This document shows positions 1 to 8,755 of a stretch of 64,000 nucleotides of DNA, one piece after another; position 1 is the first letter of the stretch, and every line of letters starts with the position of its first letter. The notes below the pieces were generated by a model, which was not told where the DNA came from, did no database searches, and saw nothing but the letters and a program-made list of their open reading frames with translations. Position numbers and translations under genes: made by a program. The stretch comes from Streptomyces sp. NBC_01454 (GTDB lineage Bacteria > Actinomycetota > Actinomycetes > Streptomycetales > Streptomycetaceae): assembly GCF_036227565.1 (NCBI RefSeq), contig NZ_CP109460.1:5146001-5210000 (forward strand), given 5' to 3'.

Positions 1-614
1 GTACCGCCATCCTCAAGCTGCTGATCGCGGCCGGCGTCCGGCACGCCGTCGTGGCCGACATCCACGGTGTGGTGCACGCCGGCCGCCCGGACCTGGTCGA
101 CGCCGACCCGGATTCGCCGCTGCGCTGGATCGCCGACAACACCAACCCGGAGGGCGTCACCGGCACCCTCAAGGAGGCCGTGGTCGGCGCGGACGTCTTC
201 ATCGGCGTCTCCGCGCCCAACGTCCTGGACGGCGCGGACGTCGCGAAGATGGCCGAGGGGGCGATCGTCTTCGCGCTCGCCAACCCCGACCCGGAGGTCG
301 ACCCGACCGTCGCCCGGCAGACCGCCGCCGTGGTGGCCACCGGCCGCTCCGACTTCCCCAACCAGATCAACAACGTCCTGGTGTTCCCCGGTGTCTTCCG
401 CGGCCTCCTCGACGCCCACTCCCGTACGGTGAACACCGAGATGATGCTGGCCGCGGCCGGCGCCCTCGCGAACGTCGTCCTGGAGGACGAGGTCAACCCG
501 AACTACATCATCCCCAGCGTCTTCAACGAGAAGGTCGCGGGCGCGGTGGCCGACGCGGTACGGAACGCGGCGAAGAGCGGCGATCAGGCTGTGACGGCCG
601 CCACGACGGTCTGA
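1..614 (+). CDS. NAD(P)-dependent malic enzyme, C-terminal part (truncated by window start)
   Basis: Oxidative decarboxylation of malate to pyruvate with reduction of NAD(P), a cytoplasmic anaplerotic step. The frame is open from base 3 and ends at a TGA at 612-614, so only about 203 C-terminal residues are here. They hold the Rossmann-type cofactor domain: a stretch with DVFIGVSAPNVLDG, then VFALANPDPEV, and the family signature SDFPNQINNVLVFPG in which the conserved Asn residues contact malate. The tail (NYIIPSVFNEKVAGAV) is as in the short bacterial malic enzymes. The true start lies left of the window; the internal ATG at 51 is not the start. NAD versus NADP preference cannot be read from this part. 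Confidence 0.9.
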   Translation, partial: TAILKLLIAAGVRHAVVADIHGVVHAGRPDLVDADPDSPLRWIADNTNPEGVTGTLKEAVVGADVFIGVSAPNVLDGADVAKMAEGAIVFALANPDPEVDPTVARQTAAVVATGRSDFPNQINNVLVFPGVFRGLLDAHSRTVNTEMMLAAAGALANVVLEDEVNPNYIIPSVFNEKVAGAVADAVRNAAKSGDQAVTAATTV

Positions 615-920
615 TACGGCGCGTCGCTGGACACGCCGTCGTTGGGGCGCCCATAGGGTGGCGGGCAGCAAGCGACCGCCGCCCTGTGGGGCCGGCCCGG
701 AGCGGGATTGATACGGAGCGTGACCACTAACGAGGCAGTGGCGCTTTTCGTGTGACCCTCCTGGGTGCCGGATTGGCTTTACCGCCGCAGGTAGGGGCAG
801 GATGCGTAATCGGGCGAGAGGGTCTGGCATCAGACCCGGGTCCGGGGACTGTCCGAGGACCCTGGCAGCATCGGCTTCGATCTCACGCCTCATTGGCAAG
901 AAGAACACGGGAGTACAAAC
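615..920 (+). promoter_or_regulatory. Leader and promoter region of the HU gene
   Basis: This 306-bp gap holds no convincing gene. It contains a perfect stem-loop, GGGTCTG / gcat / CAGACCC at 820-837, about 85 bases before the HU start, followed by further G/C-rich complementary stretches. The hairpin may sit in the 5' untranslated region. I could not fix the -35/-10 boxes with confidence. Confidence 0.4.
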
Positions 921-1202
921 ATGAACCGCAGTGAGCTGGTGGCCGCTCTGGCCGATCGCGCCGAGGTGACCCGCAAGGACGCCGACGCCGTTCTGGCCGC
1001 CCTCGCCGAGGTGACCGGCGAGGTCGTCGCCAAGGGCGACGAGAAGGTCACCATCCCCGGCTTCCTGACCTTCGAGCGCACCCACCGTGCCGCTCGCACC
1101 GCGCGCAACCCGCAGACCGGCGACCCGATCCAGATCCCGGCCGGCTACAGCGTGAAGGTCTCCGCGGGCTCCAAGCTCAAGGAAGCCGCCAAGGGTAAGT
1201 AA
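921..1202 (+). CDS. hup: HU-family histone-like DNA-binding protein
   Basis: Small nucleoid protein that binds and bends DNA as a dimer. The 93 residues are the usual HU length, without the long Lys/Ala-rich tail of the second streptomycete HU (HupS). It opens with MNRSELVAALADRAEVTRKD, the dimerisation helix pair, and continues to the DNA-binding arm with the IPGFLTFERTHRAART and NPQTG motifs; it ends in a lysine-rich KEAAKGK. An ATG at 921 is preceded by ACGGGAG as ribosome binding site. It is followed by a strong hairpin at 1222-1256 and so looks monocistronic. The absence of the basic tail makes it the vegetative HupA type (inference). Confidence 0.95.
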   Translation: MNRSELVAALADRAEVTRKDADAVLAALAEVTGEVVAKGDEKVTIPGFLTFERTHRAARTARNPQTGDPIQIPAGYSVKVSAGSKLKEAAKGK

Positions 1203-1221
1203 CCCTCTCCGTACGGCACGC

Positions 1222-1256
1222 CAGGGCGGCCATCCCTTCCAGGGGTGGCCGCCCTG
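1222..1256 (+). terminator. Terminator hairpin after hup
   Basis: A 15-bp stem (1222-1236 with 1242-1256, one G.U pair) and a 5-base loop, 20 bp after the hup stop codon. No long T-run follows, as is normal for streptomycete terminators. Confidence 0.75.
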
Positions 1257-1770
1257 ACGCATGCCACGCCAAGGACGGCCGGTGGACGGCCCCAACCGGC
1301 CGGCCGGGGGAAGGGAAGGCCTTCCGGGCCCGCGCCCGCGAGAGAGGCCACCAGGGGCGTACAGGGCCGGAAAGGGCGCGCTGGGCACGATCGGTACCGG
1401 CGGCGACCGCGGTGAGGCGGTACCGGGGCGCCCCTGGGGTGTCATCGGCGTCCGGCGTGTCCGCGCGGCCCCGGCGGTGGCCCGCCCGGTCCGTACGGGC
1501 GCCCGTACGGGTGATGCCGGGCCCGTTCCGTGTGCGTCACCGGGCGACTTGCGGTGTCGTCCGGCGGGGCGCCGGCGGCGGCCGGCCCGAACCGTGTGCC
1601 GCGCCCGCCGAGTTGTGCGGGTGCCCGGCAGGCCCGCGTGTCGCGCGTGCCTCGTGAGCCGGCTGCCCGGTACGTCCGGGACAACGGGCGGGAGCGCGCA
1701 CGGCAGCGGGCCCCGGCGGTGTACGCCGGGGCCCGCTGTCGTCAGCCGTCGGGAGTCCGCGCTGCCGCGG
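1257..1770. other. Gene-free GC-rich region between hup and murA
   Basis: I see no credible coding sequence here; long open frames on the plus strand are shadows of murA running on. It includes a perfect 20-bp palindrome at 1491-1510 (halves CCGTACGGGC and its complement) and the murA terminator at 1704-1738. Confidence 0.5.
1704..1738 (-). terminator. Terminator hairpin after murA
   Basis: Perfect 15-bp stem (1704-1718 with 1724-1738) and a 5-base loop, 33 bp beyond the murA stop codon on the minus strand. Confidence 0.7.
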
Positions 1771-3117
1771 TCAGTTGCGCAGTGCGCCGTTCGGCAGCTC
1801 GACCTTGGCGCCCAGCTCCACGAGCTTCTCCATGAAGTTCTCGTAGCCGCGGTTGATCAGGTCGATGCCGTGCACCCGGGAGGTGCCCTGCGCCGCCAGC
1901 GCCGCGATCAGATACGAGAAGCCGCCGCGCAGGTCGGGGATGACCAGGTCGGAGCCCTGCAGCCGGGTCGGTCCGGAGACGACCGCGGAGTGCAGGAAGT
2001 TGCGCTGGCCGAAACGGCAGGCGGAACCGCCCAGGCACTCGCGGTAGAGCTGGATGTGCGCGCCCATCTGGTTGAGCGCGGAGGTGAAGCCGAGCCGGGA
2101 CTCGTACACCGTCTCGTGCACGATCGACAGGCCCGACGCCTGGGTCAGCGCGACGACCAGCGGCTGCTGCCAGTCGGTCTGGAAGCCGGGGTGGACGTCG
2201 GTCTCCAGGGCGATGGCGTTGAGCGAACCGCCCGGGTGCCAGAAGCGGATGCCCTCGTCACCGATCTCGAAGGCGCCACCGACCCGGCGGAAGGTGTTGA
2301 GGAAGGTCATCATCGACCGCTGCTGCGCGCCGCGGACGAAGATGTTGCCCTCGGTGGCCAGCGCCGCGGACGCCCAGGAGGCGGCCTCCAGGCGGTCCGG
2401 GAGGGCGCGGTGGGTGTAGCCGTCGAGCTTGTCGACACCGGTGATCCGGATCGTCCGGTCGGTGTCCATGGAGATGATCGCGCCCATCTTCTGCAGCACG
2501 CAGATGAGGTCCTCGATCTCCGGTTCCACGGCGGCGTTCGACAGCTCGGTGACGCCCTCGGCCAGGACGGCGGTCAGCAGCACCTGTTCGGTCGAGCCGA
2601 CCGACGGGTACGGCAGCCGGATCTTGGTGCCGCGCAGCCGGTGCGGGGCCTCCAGATACTGCCCGTCGGCGCGCTTCTCGATCGTCGCGCCGAACTGGCG
2701 CAGCACGTCGAAGTGGAAGTCCACCGGGCGGCCGCCGATGTCGCAGCCGCCCAGGCCCGGGATGAAGGCGTGGCCGAGGCGGTGCAGCAGCGGGCCGCAG
2801 AACAGGATCGGGATCCGCGAGGAGCCCGCGTGCGCGTCGATGTCCGCGACGTTGGCGCTCTCCACGTGCGACGGGTCGAGGATCAGCTCCCCCGGCTCGT
2901 CGCCCGGGCGCACCGTGACGCCGTGCAGTTGCAGCAGCCCGCGCACCACGCGTACGTCGCGGATGTCGGGCACATTGCGCAGCCGGCTGGGGCCGCTGCC
3001 GAGCAGGGCGGCGACCATGGCCTTGGGCACAAGGTTCTTCGCACCGCGAACCCGGATCTCGCCCTCGAGCGGGGTGCCGCCGTGGACAAGCAGTACGTCG
3101 TCAGTAGAGACGGTCAT
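1771..3117 (-). CDS. murA: UDP-N-acetylglucosamine 1-carboxyvinyltransferase
   Basis: First committed step of peptidoglycan synthesis: transfers enolpyruvate from PEP to UDP-GlcNAc in the cytoplasm. The 448 residues fit the two-domain EPSP-synthase fold. The N-terminus has the GGTPLEGEIRVRGAKNLVPKA substrate-binding region with the conserved Lys-Asn pair. The active-site loop reads GLGGCDIGGRPVDFH, so the catalytic Cys is kept (an Asp here, as in mycobacteria, gives fosfomycin insensitivity). Further motifs such as GSTEQVL and DRLEAASW are present. Start ATG at 3117 opposes the yqgE-like gene across a 298-bp divergent promoter region. Streptomycetes usually carry a second murA elsewhere. Confidence 0.95.
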   Translation of the reverse strand: MTVSTDDVLLVHGGTPLEGEIRVRGAKNLVPKAMVAALLGSGPSRLRNVPDIRDVRVVRGLLQLHGVTVRPGDEPGELILDPSHVESANVADIDAHAGSSRIPILFCGPLLHRLGHAFIPGLGGCDIGGRPVDFHFDVLRQFGATIEKRADGQYLEAPHRLRGTKIRLPYPSVGSTEQVLLTAVLAEGVTELSNAAVEPEIEDLICVLQKMGAIISMDTDRTIRITGVDKLDGYTHRALPDRLEAASWASAALATEGNIFVRGAQQRSMMTFLNTFRRVGGAFEIGDEGIRFWHPGGSLNAIALETDVHPGFQTDWQQPLVVALTQASGLSIVHETVYESRLGFTSALNQMGAHIQLYRECLGGSACRFGQRNFLHSAVVSGPTRLQGSDLVIPDLRGGFSYLIAALAAQGTSRVHGIDLINRGYENFMEKLVELGAKVELPNGALRN

Positions 3118-3415
3118 GGATCTCGCGTTCCTGGAGACGGGCAGGGGCCAAGCTGAAATGGTAAGGGCGGCCGGGGGTGAGTCCGAAGGCCCGTGCAGGA
3201 TTCATGCGTGTAATGGCTTTGTCACAGCACGCTCCGCTACGGTCTGCCTTTGATCTGTAATCGACCTTTGGCTGAATCTGTCGGTGAATGTCTTGAATGG
3301 GCTATTAGGTGTCGCAGGGTGTGCGCCGGTGCTGCAGCCGTACGCCCTGCCCTGCTCTCGCACGGGCCCGGGCGTTGACTCCCCGCTCCGGGCAGAAGTG
3401 CGGGATCATGTGGCC
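3118..3415. promoter_or_regulatory. Divergent promoter region murA / YqgE gene
   Basis: About 298 bp between the two divergent start codons. Its central part (roughly 3200-3310) is clearly less GC-rich than its surroundings, as expected for promoters, but no single -10/-35 pair stands out. Confidence 0.4.
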
Positions 3416-4096
3416 ATGACCGAGGTGTCCTCGCTCACAGGGCGGCTACTTGTCGCGACGCCCGCGCTCGCCGATCCGAACTTCGACCGCGCGGTGGTGC
3501 TGCTCCTCGACCACGACGAGGAGGGCTCCCTCGGCGTGGTCCTCAACCGTCCCACGCCGGTAGGTGTCGCGGACATCCTCGCACCCTGGGCCGCGCTGGC
3601 CGGTGAACCGGGGGTGGTTTTCCAGGGCGGCCCGGTGTCGCTGGACTCCGCGCTCGGGGTGGCCGTGGTGCCTGGCGGGCTCTCCGGCGAGGGCGGCATC
3701 CACTCCGTGGACGGGGCCACTCCGGCGGGCGGGGACGGCGCGGAGCCGGCCGGTGCGCCGGCCGCCCCGGCCGCGGACCGGGCGGACGTCCCATCGGGTG
3801 ATGAGCCGCTGGGCTGGCGCAGGGTGCACGGGGCGATCGGCCTGGTCGATCTGGAGGCCCCGCCGGAGCTCCTCGCGGCGGTCCTCGGCAGTCTGCGGAT
3901 CTTCGCCGGGTACGCGGGCTGGGGGCCGGGCCAGCTGGAGGACGAACTCGTCGAGGGTGCCTGGTACGTCGTCGAGTCCGAGCCCGGCGACGTGTCCTCG
4001 CCCGACCCGGAGCAGCTGTGGCGCGCGGTGCTGCGCCGGCAGCGCAACGAACTGGCGATGGTGGCCACGTATCCGGACGACCCGTCGCTGAACTGA
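3416..4096 (+). CDS. YqgE/AlgH family protein (DUF179)
   Basis: Conserved cytoplasmic protein of unknown biochemical role. The family fold starts with SLTGRLLVATPALADPNFDR, then VVLLLDHDEEGSLGVVLNRP and a FQGGPV motif, all typical of YqgE. The second half has the W(R)RVHGAIGLVDL and FAGYAGWGPGQLEDEL signatures. At 226 residues it is longer than the ~190 usual because of an Ala/Pro/Gly-rich insert of about 40 residues in the middle (near residues 95-130), which looks disordered. ATG 3416 is chosen because the upstream in-frame extension lacks family similarity. Confidence 0.85.
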   Translation: MTEVSSLTGRLLVATPALADPNFDRAVVLLLDHDEEGSLGVVLNRPTPVGVADILAPWAALAGEPGVVFQGGPVSLDSALGVAVVPGGLSGEGGIHSVDGATPAGGDGAEPAGAPAAPAADRADVPSGDEPLGWRRVHGAIGLVDLEAPPELLAAVLGSLRIFAGYAGWGPGQLEDELVEGAWYVVESEPGDVSSPDPEQLWRAVLRRQRNELAMVATYPDDPSLN

Positions 4097-4300
4097 ACTC
4101 CGTGCGGGTGCGGGTGCGGGTGCGCGTCGGCGGGCGGCTGCCGGCGTCCGGCGCGTGGGATCGGATTTTGTTGACTACTGGATTATTGTGGCGGCTTCGT
4201 CATGGGGAATTGTCGGACCCCGTCGCTAGGGTTCGGACGTGACAGGCGAGGGTGCGCGGCCACGTCGGCGGGGCCGCGCCGGAAAACGGGGGAGAGCGCC

Positions 4301-4981
4301 ATGCACAGGCCGAGCGTGCCCGAGGACCTCGACCATCCGGAGCGCCTGTGGGCGCGTGCCGCGACGCTGGCCGTGGTGGCCGCCGGTGTGGATGACGGGG
4401 ACGAGTACAGCTGGGGCCGCAACGGCCTGCAGTGCTGGAACGACGGCGGCAGCTACTGGTGGCGGTTGCAGCTGTTCGAGGGCGGCCAGGCACTGCTGTG
4501 CGGCCAGGACTCGGACGGCAGTTACACGCACGACGGGGGCCGGCAGATCGACTTCCTGGCCGGCGGCCCCGAGTGGCTGCCCTGGGAGCGACTGCGGGAG
4601 GACGCCGAGGGCAATCTCTTCGGGTTCGTCTACTGGTGGCAGGACGGCGCCTGGTCCCGTGCGCCGTATCCCGCCAAGATGCCGGACGACGGCCTGGCGA
4701 TGGCGATGAACTGGGCGGCGCCCGGTGAGGCCGCGGTCGACAAGCTCGTCGAGGACCTGGTGGCCAGGACGGAGACGGAGGTCGACCCCGGTGCGGCGGT
4801 CCGCGCCTTCCTCACCGTCGCCGCGGCCCGCACGGTCGGGGCGCCGGACGTCGCGGCGCTGCTGGACGCGGTCTGCGACAAGGACTCCTGGTACGACGTC
4901 CGGCCGGATGCCGCGCTGGCCTTCGCGGTGAAGCTCGGCCTGACGGCCGGGGACCGGGGCGGCATGCCGGTCGCCTCGTAG
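4301..4981 (+). CDS. Conserved hypothetical protein, Trp-rich N-terminal half
   Basis: 226 residues, no signal peptide or membrane segment. I do not recognise a family of known function. The first 130 residues are rich in Trp, Tyr and acidic residues (EYSWGRNGLQCWNDGG, FGFVYWWQDGAWSR), as in SMI1/KNR4-like or immunity-type proteins; this is only an impression. The second half is an Ala/Val/Asp-rich helical region. ATG 4301 follows GGGGGAGAG. It lies between the YqgE gene and the DUF3039 gene on the same strand. Confidence 0.7.
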   Translation: MHRPSVPEDLDHPERLWARAATLAVVAAGVDDGDEYSWGRNGLQCWNDGGSYWWRLQLFEGGQALLCGQDSDGSYTHDGGRQIDFLAGGPEWLPWERLREDAEGNLFGFVYWWQDGAWSRAPYPAKMPDDGLAMAMNWAAPGEAAVDKLVEDLVARTETEVDPGAAVRAFLTVAAARTVGAPDVAALLDAVCDKDSWYDVRPDAALAFAVKLGLTAGDRGGMPVAS

Positions 4982-5073
4982 CGAGGCCGTCCGCCCGGGC
5001 CGCGCGCCCGGCCCGTCACCGTCGCCGGGCCGAGGCTCCCGGGTTGTGGCGCGCGTGAGTACCCTTGGCTGTT

Positions 5074-5367
5074 ATGAGCACTGTTGAGCCCGAGCGCGGG
5101 GCAGGTACGGGCACCCTCGTAGAGCCGACACCACAGGTGTCGCACGGCGACGGCGACCACGAGCGCTTCGCCCACTATGTCCAGAAGGACAAGATCATGG
5201 CGAGTGCGCTCGACGGCACGCCCGTCGTGGCGCTGTGCGGGAAGGTCTGGGTCCCGGGCCGCGACCCGAAGAAGTACCCGGTCTGCCCCATGTGCAAGGA
5301 GATCTTCGAGTCCATGGGCGCCGGCGGCGACAAGGACAAGGGCGGCAAGGACGGCGGCAAGAAGTAG
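5074..5367 (+). CDS. DUF3039 domain small zinc-ribbon-like protein
   Basis: 97-residue actinobacterial protein of unknown role. Its core has HYVQKDKIMASALDG, then ALCGKVWVPGRDP and PVCPMCKEIF, giving a Cys (ALCG) plus CPxC pattern compatible with metal binding. The C-terminus is a Lys/Gly-rich low-complexity tail (GGDKDKGGKDGGKK). ATG 5074 is preferred over the in-frame TTG nine bases upstream. Widely conserved in streptomycetes next to murA/hup (from memory). Confidence 0.8.
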   Translation: MSTVEPERGAGTGTLVEPTPQVSHGDGDHERFAHYVQKDKIMASALDGTPVVALCGKVWVPGRDPKKYPVCPMCKEIFESMGAGGDKDKGGKDGGKK

Positions 5368-5800
5368 CCGCCGCGGACCGTAACTCCCGGCCGGCGGCGG
5401 CCGGTCTCGCCCGCGCGCGTGCGGGCGGACCGACGCGCTGAGGACACCGCCGCCCGGCCGGGCGTCGTACGGCGGCGCCAACCCGCCTCGGAATCGGGCC
5501 CGGGTCCCTCGTGGACCGGGCCCTTCGCCGTTCCCGGCCCGTGCCGGGAACGCGTGCACCGGGCGGCGTACAGGGGCGGGAGGCAGGAGGCCGCGGGCTT
5601 CCGGCGGCGCTCCCGGCCCGCGCGCGGCCGCTCCGCCCGGCTCCTCGCCGTGAATCTCCTCCGCCACCACGGCAGTTACGGCCCCCGAGGGCCCCGGTCA
5701 TGGCAGCATCGCCCGTGACGACGGCCCCGTGCCGGTCTTCTTCGTACCCGTACAGCGCCGCGGGCCCGTAGCCCCGGCGGCGCGGTGAAGGACTGAGGGC
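5368..5800. other. Gene-free region before the hexosaminidase gene
   Basis: 433 bp without a convincing gene. It contains the terminator-like hairpin at 5496-5523 and presumably the hexosaminidase promoter in its last 100 bases. I looked for a DasR-type site (ACTGGTCTAGACCACT) before the GH20 gene and saw none. Confidence 0.4.
5496..5523 (+). terminator. Probable terminator hairpin
   Basis: GGGCCCGGGTCC / ctcgt / GGACCGGGCCC: 11 bp paired with one bulged G, followed by TT. Lies 130 bp after the DUF3039 gene. Confidence 0.5.
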
Positions 5801-7453
5801 ATGCCGCACACCCCCACCCCCACGGCCCCGGGCGGCGGCCTGGTCCCGGCCCCGCTGAGCATCGACGGCCCCCACCGCTGCGCGGTCCGGCTAGGTGCGG
5901 ACACCGCGCTGGCGGCCTCGCCCGGAACCGAGGACACCGCGCAGTGGCTGCGCACCACCCTCGGCGCGGCCTTCGGTCTGCCCCTGCCGCCCGGCCCCCA
6001 CGAGGCGCCGGACACCCTCGCCCTCACCCTCGACCCGGCCCTCCCGGAGGAGGGCTACCGGCTGGAGGCCGTGAGCCGTTGGGGCGTACGGATCACCGGC
6101 GGCGGGCCGGCCGGCGTCTTCTGGGGCGCGCAGACGCTGCGGCAGCTGCTCGGTCCGCAGGCCTTCCGCCGCGCCCCGCTCAGCCACGGGGGAGCGGCGG
6201 TGCTGCCGCAGCAGACCATCGAGGACGGCCCCCGCTTCGCCTGGCGCGGCATGCTGCTCGACGTCGCACGGCACTTCCTGCCCAAGGACGGGGTACTGCG
6301 CTACCTCGACCTGCTCGCCGCCCACAAGCTCAACGTCCTCCACCTCCACCTGACCGACGACCAGGGCTGGCGGATCGAGATCGCGCGCTATCCGAAGCTG
6401 ACCGAGGTCGGCGGTTGGCGGGAACGCACCAAGATCGGCCACCGGGCCTCCCCGCTCTGGGACGAGCGCCCGCACGGCGGTTACTACACCCAGGACGACA
6501 TCCGCGAGATCGTCGCCTACGCCGCCCGGCGGCACATCACCGTCGTCCCCGAGATCGATATCCCCGGGCACTCCCAGGCCGCCATCGCGGCATACCCGGA
6601 ACTCGGCAACACCGACGTCATCGACACCGCCTCCCTGAAGGTTTGGGACACCTGGGGCGTCAACCCCAACGTACTGGCACCCACCGACACCACCCTGCGG
6701 TTTTACGAGCACGTGCTGGAAGAGGTCCTGGCGCTCTTCCCCTCGCCGTTCGTGCACCTCGGCGGCGACGAGTGCCCCAAGGACCAGTGGCGGGCGTCCG
6801 CCACCGCCCGGGCGCGGATGGCCGAGCTGTCGCTGGCTGCCGAGGACGAGCTGCAGAGCTGGTTCACCAGGCACTTCGACCGCTGGCTCGCCGCCCGCGG
6901 CCGCCGGCTGATCGGCTGGGACGAAATCCTGGAGGGCGGCCTCGCCGAGGGCGCCGCGGTCAGCTCCTGGCGCGGCTGCGCGGGCGGTGTCGCCGCCGCC
7001 AAATCCGGCCACGACGTGGTGATGTGCCCCGAACAGCAGGTGTATCTGGACCACCGTCAGCACGCCTCCCCGGACGAGCCGGTACCGATCGGCTACGTCC
7101 GCACCCTGGAGGACGTCTACCGCTTCGAGCCGGTGCCGCCCGAGCTGTCCCCCGACCAGGCCGCGCACGTCCTGGGCACCCAGGCCAACGCCTGGACCGA
7201 GGTCATGGACAGTCAGCAGCGCCTCGACTACCAGGTGTTTCCGCGGCTGACCGCCTTCGCCGAGGTCGCCTGGTCACGACTGCCCGCACCGGCCGACCGC
7301 GACTACGGGGACTTCACCCGGCGGATGGCCGTCCACTACGCCCGGCTCGACGCCCTCGGTGTCGGCTACCGCCCGCCCGGCGGCCCCCTCCCCTGGCAGA
7401 AACGCCCCGGAGTCCTCGGACGCCCGATCGACGGGGCGCCCCCAAACGTGTGA
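5801..7453 (+). CDS. Beta-N-acetylhexosaminidase, glycoside hydrolase family 20
   Basis: Removes terminal GlcNAc (or GalNAc) residues from chito-oligosaccharides or glycoconjugates by substrate-assisted catalysis. 550 residues: an N-terminal GH20b domain (about 15-140), then the catalytic barrel beginning at RFAWRGMLLDVARHFLP. The catalytic Asp-Glu pair is D323-E324 in HLGGDECPKDQW; the barrel also shows HLHLTDDQGWRIEI and VVPEIDIPGHSQAA. No signal peptide is visible, so it is probably intracellular, acting on imported oligosaccharides. That would feed GlcNAc metabolism alongside the nag PTS genes 43 kb to the right (inference). Confidence 0.93.
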   Translation: MPHTPTPTAPGGGLVPAPLSIDGPHRCAVRLGADTALAASPGTEDTAQWLRTTLGAAFGLPLPPGPHEAPDTLALTLDPALPEEGYRLEAVSRWGVRITGGGPAGVFWGAQTLRQLLGPQAFRRAPLSHGGAAVLPQQTIEDGPRFAWRGMLLDVARHFLPKDGVLRYLDLLAAHKLNVLHLHLTDDQGWRIEIARYPKLTEVGGWRERTKIGHRASPLWDERPHGGYYTQDDIREIVAYAARRHITVVPEIDIPGHSQAAIAAYPELGNTDVIDTASLKVWDTWGVNPNVLAPTDTTLRFYEHVLEEVLALFPSPFVHLGGDECPKDQWRASATARARMAELSLAAEDELQSWFTRHFDRWLAARGRRLIGWDEILEGGLAEGAAVSSWRGCAGGVAAAKSGHDVVMCPEQQVYLDHRQHASPDEPVPIGYVRTLEDVYRFEPVPPELSPDQAAHVLGTQANAWTEVMDSQQRLDYQVFPRLTAFAEVAWSRLPAPADRDYGDFTRRMAVHYARLDALGVGYRPPGGPLPWQKRPGVLGRPIDGAPPNV

Positions 7454-7858
7454 GCCCCGGTGCAAGGAGGGCGCCCGGGCGGCCGGGCCCTGGGACGGTG
7501 GTGCGGTACGGCGGTCCCCCCGCACGCCGTGCCGAGCACCGCTGTAGCCGGCGGGCGCGTCCCGCCGTACCGGCCGGACGCCGTCCTCGACGCGCCACAC
7601 CGCAGTGCCCGTACCGTCGGTGGCGGACGAAACCGGATGAGCGCGACGAGATCGACGAGAACGACCAGCACGACCAGCACGACCAGAACGACCAGCACGA
7701 CGAGAACGACGCGATCTCTGTCCGGGGACCGACCGCCGCTTCGTGGACCCTCGCGCCGAGGGCCCGGGAAGATGTGCCAGAGTTGCCACGTCCGGGCTGT
7801 GAGCACGTACCGTACGGCGGAGCGGAACTGCCGGGACACCGGGGAAGGGGCAGCTGGC
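7454..7858. other. Region upstream of the molybdenum hydroxylase operon with a 9-bp tandem repeat
   Basis: 405 bp with no confident gene. The frame of the next gene stays open through it, so an upstream start (ATG 7637) cannot be fully excluded, but the added ~74 residues would be a Thr/Arg repeat unlike FAD subunits. The operon promoter should lie here. Confidence 0.5.
7645..7710 (+). repeat. Tandem 9-bp repeat, about 7 imperfect units
   Basis: Units of the type CGACCAGCA / CGACCAGAA / CGACGAGAA repeat head to tail. In one plus frame they would read as Asp/Gln/His/Asn triplets, similar in composition to the Asp/His tract inside the 2Fe-2S subunit gene 2.6 kb downstream. Confidence 0.75.
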
Positions 7859-8755
7859 TTGACCACGCACGCACCGCACGCGTCGCACACGGTGACGTTG
7901 CCGGCCTCGCTCGACGAGGCGGTGGCGGCGCTCACCGCCATGCCCACCGCCGTGCCCGTCGCGGGCGGCACCGATCTCATGGCGGCGGTCAACGCCGGAC
8001 ACCTCAGACCCGCAGCCCTCGTGGGCCTCAACCGGATCAGCGAGATCCGCGGCTGGCAATACCTGGACGGCCACGCCCTGCTCGGCGCCGGCCTGACCCT
8101 CGCCCGCATGGGACGCCCCGACTTCGCCGCCCTGATCCCCGGCCTGGCCGCGGCCGCCCGCGCCGCCGGCCCGCCGCAGATCCGCAACGCCGGCACCCTC
8201 GGCGGCAACATCGTGACCTCCGCGCCCACGGGCGACACCCTCCCGGTGCTCGCCGCCCTCGAAGCCACGGTGATCATCGCCGGCCCCGGGGGCAGCCGCC
8301 GGGAGATCCCGGTCAGCCATCTGCTGGCCGGCCGCGAGATGCTCAGCCCGGGCGAACTCGTCGGCTTCGTACGGGTGCCGCTGCTGCACGCCCCGCAGAC
8401 CTTCCTCAAGGCCACCGGCCGCACCGGCCCCGGCCGCGCCACCGCTTCGGTGGCGCTCGTCCTGGACCCGGCCCGGCGCGGGGTGCGCTGCGCGGTGGGC
8501 GCGGTCGCCGCCATGCCGCTGCGCCCCCTGGAGGCCGAACAGTGGGTGGCCTCGCTCATCGACTGGGACGGCGAACGCGGCCTGGTGCCCGAGGCGCTGA
8601 CGGCTTTCGGTGACTATGTCGCCGCCGCCTGCATCCCCGACCCGGCGCCGCCCGAGGACGGTTCGGAACCGGCCGGCCTGCCGCCGGCCGCACTGCACCT
8701 GCGCCGTACGGTGGCGGCCCTGGCCCGCCGCGCACTCGGGAGGGCGCTCTCATGA
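7859..8755 (+). CDS. Molybdenum hydroxylase FAD-binding subunit (CoxM/XdhB-like)
   Basis: Electron-transfer subunit of a xanthine dehydrogenase/CO dehydrogenase-type enzyme. 298 residues with the two FAD signatures of the family: VAGGTDLMAAVNAG near residue 35 and PQIRNAGTLGGNIVTSAPTGD near 105-125. The C-terminal CO-dehydrogenase flavoprotein domain follows. TTG 7859 is chosen as start because GGGGAAGGGG lies 8 bases before it and the protein then begins at the right distance from the first strand (VTLPASLDEAV). It ends in an ATGA overlap with a 35-codon mini-ORF, so translation continues into the operon. Confidence 0.85.
   Translation: MTTHAPHASHTVTLPASLDEAVAALTAMPTAVPVAGGTDLMAAVNAGHLRPAALVGLNRISEIRGWQYLDGHALLGAGLTLARMGRPDFAALIPGLAAAARAAGPPQIRNAGTLGGNIVTSAPTGDTLPVLAALEATVIIAGPGGSRREIPVSHLLAGREMLSPGELVGFVRVPLLHAPQTFLKATGRTGPGRATASVALVLDPARRGVRCAVGAVAAMPLRPLEAEQWVASLIDWDGERGLVPEALTAFGDYVAAACIPDPAPPEDGSEPAGLPPAALHLRRTVAALARRALGRALS

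Noticed and set aside
752..934. 60-codon frame across the hup leader
   Set aside because: Ends inside hup, no ribosome binding site, lies over a stem-loop region.
1491..1510. 20-bp perfect palindrome as operator
   Set aside because: Built from CCGTACGG/GGGC words that are frequent in this genome; no gene start nearby. Noted only as sequence.
1261..3156. 631-codon plus-strand frame opposite murA
   Set aside because: Antisense shadow of murA with Arg/Pro-rich composition.
5368..5800. DasR site before the GH20 hexosaminidase
   Set aside because: I looked for ACTGGTCTAGACCACT-like sequence and found none.
5891..7168. 425-codon minus-strand frame opposite the hexosaminidase gene
   Set aside because: Compositionally biased shadow; catalytic motifs are in the plus frame.
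7637..7858. Earlier ATG for the FAD subunit gene
   Set aside because: Adds a Thr/Arg repeat and about 45 residues unlike any FAD subunit; TTG 7859 has a good ribosome binding site.
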